64,000 nucleotides of DNA from Noviherbaspirillum aerium (GTDB lineage Bacteria; Pseudomonadota; Gammaproteobacteria; Burkholderiales; Burkholderiaceae_D), in contig NZ_VFAH01000007.1 in assembly GCF_008929045.1 (NCBI RefSeq), positions 1 through 64,000 of the forward strand, written 5' to 3'. Positions 58,607-64,000 of this stretch are shown piece by piece. Under the pieces are notes generated by a model, which searched no databases, was not told the DNA's origin, and saw nothing but the letters and a program-made list of their open reading frames with translations. Every line of letters begins with the position of its first letter. Positions within the stretch are counted from its first letter, which is position 1. A program made the position numbers and the translations under genes.

Positions 58607-59040
58607 ACGTGTTTCCTTGCTGTGGCAAATGGCGGCAAACGGCGGCGGATGTCTGCATCGGCCATGCCGCAACAGGAACCGGCTCAATGCAGGAGTGATA
58701 TGGTGATCCGGCGATTGCCGATGATGCGAGGCGGTGCGCCCGCCCCGCATGGGAGACGGGTCAGGCCTCATCACCAACGAATCACCAGGCAGCGATGGTA
58801 GAAGCAGCGAACGGAAATTTGATTGATCCAGGTCAATTTATTCCAAGCGGACCGACGCCGAGCAACCGGACTTCATGTTGACCGCATCAGTCCAGCGGCC
58901 TGCCGCCCTGGGCGGATGGCAACCATGCGAGCACGCCGGCGCCCGCCGCGTGGACGGCCCCTGCGAGGTAACCGGGAAACTGCTGCGACCCCTGCCGGCG
59001 ATGCCGGTGAAACGGCCTTGCCATGGGCCGGACGGCGCGG
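58607..59040. other. Intergenic region before a regulator remnant
   Basis: 434 bases. Small ORFs in several frames have no support. The region may hold further decayed parts of the LysR gene, but I cannot recognise them. Confidence 0.4.
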
Positions 59041-59299
59041 CGGCTGGGGAGCCTGAACATGCTGCTGGCCCGTGCTGTCGATGCCGGCGGCCGTCGCGAT
59101 GTGCCGGTCCATTGCGCTGGCGCGCAGCGTCATGGCCCATGATGATCTGGCTTCAGGCAGGCTGGTGCGGCTCTTCCCGGAAATCAGCTTCGCTTCGCCA
59201 TTGGCTTACTACGTGGTGTACCGGCTCGAGTGCGCCAGCCTGCCAAGAGTGGCGGCTTTCCGTGAATGGCTGTTCTTGGAACTGGGACTGGGCCGATAG
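59041..59299 (+). pseudogene. Remnant of a LysR (GcvA-type) regulator, C-terminal end
   Basis: Two frames join to give a LysR effector-domain tail: SLNMLLARAVDAG in one frame, then, after a shift near 59088-59093, VAMCRSIALARSVMAHDDLASGRLVRLFPE and PLAYYVVYRLECASLPRVAAFREWLFLEL in another, ending at the TAG at 59297. This matches the normal end of GcvA-like LysR proteins (GVAL.R..L...DLAAGRLVRPF). The HTH and the rest of the effector domain are missing, and the frameshift confirms decay. Confidence 0.78.
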
Positions 59300-59402
59300 C
59301 ATCGATCAGGATGCCGCTTCCCACGTTGCGCTCGTCGTCCATCGGCTCGCCATGGACGCCTGATCTGCCGCGTCGGTCTTGCCAGGCGAGACATCCATCG
59401 TC

Positions 59403-60056
59403 TTATTCGTCATGCTGCGCCGGCCAGCGATCCTCGAAGACCAGTTCATCAAGCCGGCGCGGCTGCGCCCATCCCTCAAGCTCCAGCATGGGTTTCGGGT
59501 AGAAGTGTTCGACATGCCCGAGACAGAGGATGGCCACCGGCTTGCCGCCCGGCGGAATGGCGAGCAGTTGAGCCAGGCGGTCCGGGTCGAACAGCGAGAC
59601 CCAGCCCATGCCGATGCCTTCCGCGCGCGACGCCAGCCAGATGTTCTGGATCGCGCAGGCCACCGAGGCCAGGTCCATTTCCGGCAGCGTCCTGCGGCCG
59701 AAGATATGCGGCTCGCGCCGGTCCATCAGCGCAACCACCAGCACTTCTCCGCACTCGCGGATGCCTTCCACCTTGAGCCGCATGAATTCATTGCCGCGTT
59801 CGCCGAGCGCTTCGGCGGTGCGCTGCCGCTCGTCGTCGACCATGCGATGAATTGCTTCGCGCAGTTCGCCGCTGCGGATGCGGATGAATCGCCACGGCTG
59901 CATCATGCCGACGCTGGGCGCATGATGGGCAGCCGTCAGCAGGCGCGCCAGGAGCGCCTCGTCGACCGGGCCCGGAATGAAATGGCGGACATTGCGGCGC
60001 TGCGCGATGGCCTTGTAGACGGCGTTGATGTCTTCAGTGCTGAATGGTTCGGACAT
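59403..60056 (-). CDS. bluB: 5,6-dimethylbenzimidazole synthase BluB
   Basis: Flavin-destructase of 217 aa that converts reduced FMN into the lower ligand of cobalamin. The N-terminal AIAQRRNVRHFIPGPVDEALLARLLTAAHHAPSVGMMQPWRFIRI is the BluB signature, distinct from ordinary nitroreductases. LPEMDLASVACAIQNIWLASRAEGIGMGWVSLFDP is typical of the active-site half. IcmF in this window uses the cofactor, but no other B12 synthesis gene lies nearby. The start ATG is at 60056. Confidence 0.94.
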   Translation of the reverse strand: MSEPFSTEDINAVYKAIAQRRNVRHFIPGPVDEALLARLLTAAHHAPSVGMMQPWRFIRIRSGELREAIHRMVDDERQRTAEALGERGNEFMRLKVEGIRECGEVLVVALMDRREPHIFGRRTLPEMDLASVACAIQNIWLASRAEGIGMGWVSLFDPDRLAQLLAIPPGGKPVAILCLGHVEHFYPKPMLELEGWAQPRRLDELVFEDRWPAQHDE

Positions 60057-60110
60057 GTTGTTGTGTTCGCGACTGCGTGCTTGCGTGGATGGTGGCTGGC
60101 CCTGCTACAG

Positions 60111-60142
60111 GGTTACTGGGTTACTGGGTTACTGGGTTACTG
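60111..60142 (+). repeat. Four tandem GGTTACTG units
   Basis: Period-8 repeat, four perfect units, in the spacer between the bluB and FAD oxidoreductase genes. Copy number is prone to change; no gene is affected. Confidence 0.85.
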
Positions 60143-60172
60143 AAGCTTGCCATTGATCGGGGGTTCTGCGGC

Positions 60173-61357
60173 TCAGAGAATGCCTCTCTCCGCATAAGGC
60201 TCGTTGCTCAGCACCCGGCCGTAGCCCAGCCTGCTCAGGTCTATCGTTTCAAATCTGCGATGCAGGATCAGTTCCGCGATCGCGCGGCCGACCGCCGGCG
60301 CATGCATCATGCCGTGACCGGAAAAGCCGGAGGCGACATAGAAGTTGTCATGATGCCCGGTCCAGGGGCCGATGATCGGATTGCCGTCGAGTTCGCACTG
60401 CTCATACAGGCCGGACCAGGTGCGATGGCATTTGGTGCCTTCGAAGGCGCCCGGGAAGCGATGGGCCAGCGCCGGCCACACCGCGCGCTCGAAATAATCG
60501 TGGTCGACGTCGAAGTTGAAGCCGCGAGGCTCATGCGAATTGACCAGGCCGCCGGAGTAGCCGTTGCCTTCGGGGCGGAACGCCAGCCGCTGCAGGTCCT
60601 TCACATACGGCAGCGGTTCTATCCTGTTCTGCCCGGTGAAGTAGTGCTCAAAGCGGCGCAGCGGGCTGACCGGCAATGCCATGCCCGCCATGGCGCTGAC
60701 CTGCGCCGACCAGGCGCCGGCGGCATTGACGAAGGAGTCGGCCTTCACTTTATCGCCGGTATTGAGCACCGCATCCGTGATGCGGCCGCCGGAATTGATG
60801 AAATCGACCACTTTCGCCTGCACATATTCAACCCCGAGGGAACGGGCCTTGCGCCGCATGCCTTGCAGAAAGCTGTTCGGATCGCACCAGCCGTCGCCGG
60901 GAGAATAGGCGGCGCCGTCGATGTCGTCGACGCGCATGGAAGGAAACAGCTTGCGCACGCCTTCGCGGTCGAGCAGGCGGATGTCGGCGCCGAACGAGCG
61001 CTGCACTTCGGCGTTGTCTTCGAGCACGCGCAGCGCGGATGCTCCTTGCACGATGAACAGGTAACCCTGCTCTTTCCAATCGACAGGCGCCGGCGCGCCA
61101 TCGACGCTCATCAGTTCGGGGAAACGCTTGATGAAGTCGATGCTGTAATGCGACATCGCAACGTTTTCCGGGCAGGAAAACAGACGCCGGGCACCGCCGG
61201 ACGCGCGCGGCGTGGACGCGAACTCATAGGTCGGATCGGGTTCGATGACGGCAATCGCCATGCCCCGCCCCTGTTGCATGAGGGCACAGGCTATTGCCGT
61301 TCCGATAATACCTCCGCCCGCGATCAGGACGTCATAGTTGCCGCGCAGTGTAGTCAT
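60173..61357 (-). CDS. FAD-dependent oxidoreductase (DAO family)
   Basis: Protein of 394 aa. The FAD-binding GxGxxG motif is at the N-terminus (YDVLIAGGGIIGTAIACALM). The region around SFVNAAGAWSAQVSAMAG is typical of DAO/sarcosine oxidase-like enzymes, as is VASGFSGHGMMHAPAVGRAIAELI at the end. HRTWSGLYEQCELDGNPIIGP suggests an amino acid or amine substrate. The start ATG at 61357 follows ACGGAAAACAC; the ORF to 61627 overlaps the divergent regulator and is rejected. The divergent GntR gene is probably its regulator. Confidence 0.9.
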   Translation of the reverse strand: MTTLRGNYDVLIAGGGIIGTAIACALMQQGRGMAIAVIEPDPTYEFASTPRASGGARRLFSCPENVAMSHYSIDFIKRFPELMSVDGAPAPVDWKEQGYLFIVQGASALRVLEDNAEVQRSFGADIRLLDREGVRKLFPSMRVDDIDGAAYSPGDGWCDPNSFLQGMRRKARSLGVEYVQAKVVDFINSGGRITDAVLNTGDKVKADSFVNAAGAWSAQVSAMAGMALPVSPLRRFEHYFTGQNRIEPLPYVKDLQRLAFRPEGNGYSGGLVNSHEPRGFNFDVDHDYFERAVWPALAHRFPGAFEGTKCHRTWSGLYEQCELDGNPIIGPWTGHHDNFYVASGFSGHGMMHAPAVGRAIAELILHRRFETIDLSRLGYGRVLSNEPYAERGIL

Positions 61358-61524
61358 GTGTTTTCCGTCGCCAATAATGCATGCAATCCGGTATGAAGGT
61401 CGATGCCTGCAGCTTGTCGCCGTATCCGAATCCAGGTCGCGAAAGTATAATGCCTTGCTCATGACTTCATGGCAGTCCGCCATCCCGGCGCTGCTGCCAT
61501 GGCACCAGGCGAGGCCGACACCCG

Positions 61525-62175
61525 ATGGCTCAAGTGACTTCAGACCAGATTGTTGCGACGCTGCGCAAGCGGATCTTCGACGGCGACCTCGGCGGCGGCA
61601 TGCCGCTGGATCAGGAAAAGCTTGCACATGAGTTCGGCGTCGGCGGCCTGCCGGTCAATGAAGCGTTGAAACGCCTGGAAGGCGAAGGCCTGGTGCGGCA
61701 GGATCCGCAAAAGGGCGCGGTCGTGCTGATGCATACCATCGATGATGTCATCGAGATGCTCGACATCCGCATCGGCCTGGAAACACGCGCATTGAAACTC
61801 GCCATCCCCAACCTGCGCCATTCGCACATCGCCGAAGCGGAAGCCATCCTTGCGACTTACGACGAGGCCAACAGCCCCAGTTCCTGGGCCTACCTGAATC
61901 TCAAGTTCCATCTCGCGCTGTACCGCCCCGCCAACCGGCCGCGTCTGCTGAAGATGATCGAGGATCTCGCACTCGGCACGCAGCGTTACATCCGTATCCA
62001 TATTTCCGACATGCTGGGCCGCGACAAGCCGCAGGAGGATCATTATGAAATCCTGCATGCGGCGCGCATCGGCGACGTGGACGCCGCGGTGCGTCTGCTG
62101 GAGGAACACATCACGCAGACGCAGCAGGCGCTTGTCGCCTCCCGCAAGGCTGCGGACGCGCGGCCTGCAAATTGA
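61525..62175 (+). CDS. GntR family transcriptional regulator (FCD subfamily)
   Basis: Regulator of 216 aa. The N-terminal winged HTH is TSDQIVATLRKRIFDGDLGGGMPLDQEKLAHEFGVGGLPVNEALKRLEGEGLVR. The FCD ligand-binding domain follows with IRIGLETRALKLA, NLKFHLALYRPANRPRL and DHYEILHAARIGDVDAAVRLLEEHI, carrying the usual His/Asp metal-site residues. Divergent from the FAD oxidoreductase gene, with a 167-base spacer between the start codons. Confidence 0.92.
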   Translation: MAQVTSDQIVATLRKRIFDGDLGGGMPLDQEKLAHEFGVGGLPVNEALKRLEGEGLVRQDPQKGAVVLMHTIDDVIEMLDIRIGLETRALKLAIPNLRHSHIAEAEAILATYDEANSPSSWAYLNLKFHLALYRPANRPRLLKMIEDLALGTQRYIRIHISDMLGRDKPQEDHYEILHAARIGDVDAAVRLLEEHITQTQQALVASRKAADARPAN

Positions 62176-62199
62176 TCAAAAGAGGAAGGCAGGGCCGGC

Positions 62200-62763
62200 T
62201 TACTTGCCCGCTTCGAATGCTTCGCCCGTCTCGAAGAAATTGCCGCCTGCTATGTAGTGAATGCTGCGCGGGGCGTCTTCCTCAAATACCCAGTGGCCGT
62301 TCCTGAAAGCGCGCTCGTCCGCCCAGGCGGCAACCACCTCGGCGAGAAAGAGGTCGTAGGTGTGCTGTATGTGCGGCTCGGAAATCACGCGGCATTCCAG
62401 CCAGCCCAGGCATCCTTCCAGCAGCGGCGCCTTCACTTTTTCTCCGGCGAAAACGGCAATCCCCTGCGCATCGAATTTCTCCGATTCGCGGCCGGATACC
62501 GAGCCCACCGCAAGCGTAAGCCCGGCCATCTCCCGCGAAGGAACGTTGAGCACGAATTCGCCCGAACCTTCGACCAGCTGCCGCGTCAGGGTATTGCGGT
62601 CGATGACGACGGCCACCTTGGGCGGAGAAAAATCGAGCGGCATCGACCATGCCGCCGCCATCACGTTACGCCGGCCATCGTGTTCACTGCTGACCAGCAC
62701 GGTGGGGCCATGATTGAGCAGGCGGTAGCATTTGGCAAGATCGACGGGAAGACGCGGTTTCAT
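62200..62763 (-). CDS. Flavin reductase family protein
   Basis: FMN-binding split-barrel protein of 187 aa. VLVSSEHDGRRNVMAAAWSMPLDFSPPKVAVVIDRNTLTRQLVEGSGEFVLNVPS is the family opening, with ISEPHIQHTYDLFLAEVVAAWAD following. Such proteins reduce FMN for partner oxygenases or act alone. The start ATG at 62763 (MKPRLPVDLAKC) is chosen; ATG at 62814 is an alternative. It is convergent with the GntR gene. Confidence 0.9.
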   Translation of the reverse strand: MKPRLPVDLAKCYRLLNHGPTVLVSSEHDGRRNVMAAAWSMPLDFSPPKVAVVIDRNTLTRQLVEGSGEFVLNVPSREMAGLTLAVGSVSGRESEKFDAQGIAVFAGEKVKAPLLEGCLGWLECRVISEPHIQHTYDLFLAEVVAAWADERAFRNGHWVFEEDAPRSIHYIAGGNFFETGEAFEAGK

Positions 62764-62924
62764 GATGTTGGCAAATCCTTGATAGGGATGTGGCGGGATG
62801 GATATTATGAACAATCAACAGGAATGAGGCAGGGGATGGACTTTTGGCGCGGGCGGGGTAAGATTTCTTCCTGGAGACCAAGCCGGCAAAACCTGTCGCT
62901 CATTGCTGGTGAGGCCTGGGAATG

Positions 62925-63003
62925 AGGAGAACGGAAAGACCTTCCGCGGTCTTGGCAACTCCCCTCGCCCCACCTCTTCACCCGCCTGCGGGTGAGGAGC
63001 ATC
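62925..63003 (+). repeat. Hairpin repeat related to 33760-33840
   Basis: CCTTCCGCGGTCTTGG, then CTCCCCTCGCCCCACCTCTT and CACCCGCCTGCGGGTGAGG hairpin. Similar block order to the repeat after the Bug protein gene. Confidence 0.5.
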
Positions 63004-63042
63004 ATTCCACGTGTCGACCACCTTAGGTTTTAATGTACATCC

Positions 63043-63453
63043 ATGTCATCGACGCTTCCCGCGCTGCCCTTCCCGATCCGCACTGAATGCCCTCCGGGCG
63101 CATGCAGCTGCGAGCGGGAGATTCTGCTGAGCGATCCCAATGCCGACCTGCGCGTGCTGCGCCTCACCAGGGAAGAGGAAAAGCGGCTGGTGGCGCGCAT
63201 CGAAAACATTTCCAGCTATGCCGATCTGCGGCATATCGAGAAGCGCATGGCGGAGCAGCTGGGCATCGTGCTGCAGATTGCGCCCGGCGCGCGCGAGGTG
63301 CGCACGGTGCGCGGACTCAGCATCCAGCTTTCCGAGCAGCGCGGCCTGTGCCGCAAGATCCGCCAGTCGATACCCGCCGCCGTACGCAGGTGCCTGGAAA
63401 AAAATCCCGATATCGTGTTTGCGATCCTCAACGAGCATGACTTGCTGGGGTAA
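63043..63453 (+). CDS. Conserved-looking hypothetical protein
   Basis: Protein of 136 aa. Starts MSSTLPALPFPIRTECPPGACSCEREILL; the first ~35 residues contain three Cys. The rest is helical and charged (REEEKRLVARIENISSYADLRHIEKRMAEQLG). Coding potential is good, though the ribosome binding site is weak. No family recognised. Its stop is followed by a fragment of MITE family B. Confidence 0.65.
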   Translation: MSSTLPALPFPIRTECPPGACSCEREILLSDPNADLRVLRLTREEEKRLVARIENISSYADLRHIEKRMAEQLGIVLQIAPGAREVRTVRGLSIQLSEQRGLCRKIRQSIPAAVRRCLEKNPDIVFAILNEHDLLG

Positions 63454-63456
63454 TGG

Positions 63457-63497
63457 CGCGAGCGGTTCACAGTCGCGTCGAGAAGCGCACGCGTACG
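63457..63497 (+). repeat. CTAG-MITE family B, internal fragment (copy D)
   Basis: GCGAGCGGTTCA and AGCGCACGCGTACG match the interior of 14299-14425 with a few differences between them (about 34 of 40). Both ends are missing. Confidence 0.55.
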
Positions 63498-63638
63498 TAC
63501 AGTGACGATCCCGTTCGACATAGGACGACATCGGATTGATATAAGGCAGGCCGAGACGGCTGTACACGCATTCCGGTCCGCTTCGGGCTTAAGCGTATCC
63601 GCTTCCCGGGTGCTGCCACTTCTTCAATGCAGTTACTG

Positions 63639-64000
63639 TTACTCGTTGCCGGGCTCCGATCCCGAACCCGGCTGTACCGGCTTGCGCGTCCGTTCAAAGA
63701 AGGGGGTGCGGATATCGAAGTCGTCCTTCAGCCGCGCCACCCGCAAGGCATCGTTCTCGTAACGCCTGGCGTAGAGAAGCAGCAGCGAGCCGATCTTTTC
63801 GAAATGGCCGACATCTTCCAGGAACAGCACCATGGGAATCTGCAGGCCGGACTCGTCCCGGACGAAAGGACGACCGCAGCGATACAGGCCCATGCGTTCG
63901 TAGTACGCCGCCAGGATGGGATTGCAATGCGTGATGCCGATCAGGCGTCCATGATCGCGGGTGAAGCAGTACATGCGGCACAGCATGCGCGCAACACGAC
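63639..64000 (-). CDS. Acyltransferase-like protein (GNAT fold / FeeM-type), 5' end outside window
   Basis: C-terminal ~120 residues of a protein whose start lies beyond the right edge. LCRMYCFTRDHGRLIGITHCNPILAAYYERMGLYRCGRPF resembles the acyl-CoA-binding half of N-acyl amino acid synthase (FeeM)-type GNAT proteins. QIPMVLFLEDVGHFEKIGSLLLLYARRYEND follows, then a charged tail (PFFERTRKPVQPGSGSEPGNE). The assignment is tentative because only part of the domain is visible. Confidence 0.6.
   Translation of the reverse strand, partial: RVARMLCRMYCFTRDHGRLIGITHCNPILAAYYERMGLYRCGRPFVRDESGLQIPMVLFLEDVGHFEKIGSLLLLYARRYENDALRVARLKDDFDIRTPFFERTRKPVQPGSGSEPGNE

Noticed and set aside
58875-59363. A 162-codon plus-strand ORF
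   Set aside because: It is rich in Cys, Trp and Arg and runs in a different frame from the LysR remnant; no ribosome binding site.

Overview
The window reads as chromosome of a GC-rich betaproteobacterium, most likely Burkholderiales and probably the Oxalobacteraceae (Herbaspirillum/Noviherbaspirillum-like). This rests on gene content (Bug-type solute-binding protein, IcmF-centred acyl-CoA operon, giant multi-HAMP hybrid kinase, PedF-type cytochrome, BluB); no 16S rRNA gene is present to confirm it. About 45 genuine genes are visible and no tRNA or rRNA genes.

Layout. 1-8.5 kb: truncated acetyl-CoA synthetase, a cytochrome b / ethylbenzene-dehydrogenase-like fusion, then a minus-strand operon cytochrome c550 (PedF-like) > periplasmic binding protein > NosR-like flavo-Fe-S membrane protein > ApbE flavin transferase. 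8.9-11.6 kb: ExbB-like, ExbD-like, a small membrane protein and a lipoprotein. 11.6-15.9 kb: a large orphan protein behind a hrp-box promoter, a HrpL-like ECF sigma factor, and a small gene whose ribosome binding site lies in a hairpin. 16-26.3 kb: acyl-CoA synthetase, isobutyryl-CoA mutase fusion IcmF, acyl-CoA dehydrogenase, enoyl-CoA hydratase and nitroreductase, with a divergent AraC regulator. 26.3-29 kb: repeat-rich accessory segment holding a GNAT-fold orphan with its own hrp-like box. 29-34 kb: MFS transporter, repeat-containing DUF4214 lipoprotein, Bug protein. 34-47 kb: signalling block with a degenerate CheR, a 2282-residue kinase with 13 tandem HAMP units, two more hybrid kinases, and a third hrp-box orphan. 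47-64 kb: acyl-CoA dehydrogenase, Crp/Fnr regulator, small proteins, a LOV-domain hybrid kinase, MerR with DUF2938/DUF2798, SodC, YitT, hemerythrin, a LysR remnant, BluB, FAD oxidoreductase with GntR, flavin reductase and a truncated acyltransferase-like gene.

The most interesting signal is a dispersed, apparently undescribed HrpL-type regulon. Three unrelated orphan proteins resembling type III effectors (857, 331 and 294 aa), at 11.7, 28.0 and 45.0 kb, each have GGAAC(C/A)-N15/16-CCACATA at a promoter-compatible distance upstream, and a HrpL-like sigma factor gene lies just downstream of the first. No secretion apparatus is in the window. Each orphan is bordered by repeats: MITE-like elements with CTAG target duplications whose CTAG coincides with a TAG stop codon, or, for the GNAT protein, a direct repeat on each side. 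One MITE is inserted inside another repeat family, so an uninterrupted copy is available for comparison.

Elsewhere the genes form coherent modules: a flavin/heme electron-transfer chain, short-chain or branched acyl-CoA catabolism that needs coenzyme B12 (with BluB for its lower ligand), and a dense sensory network.
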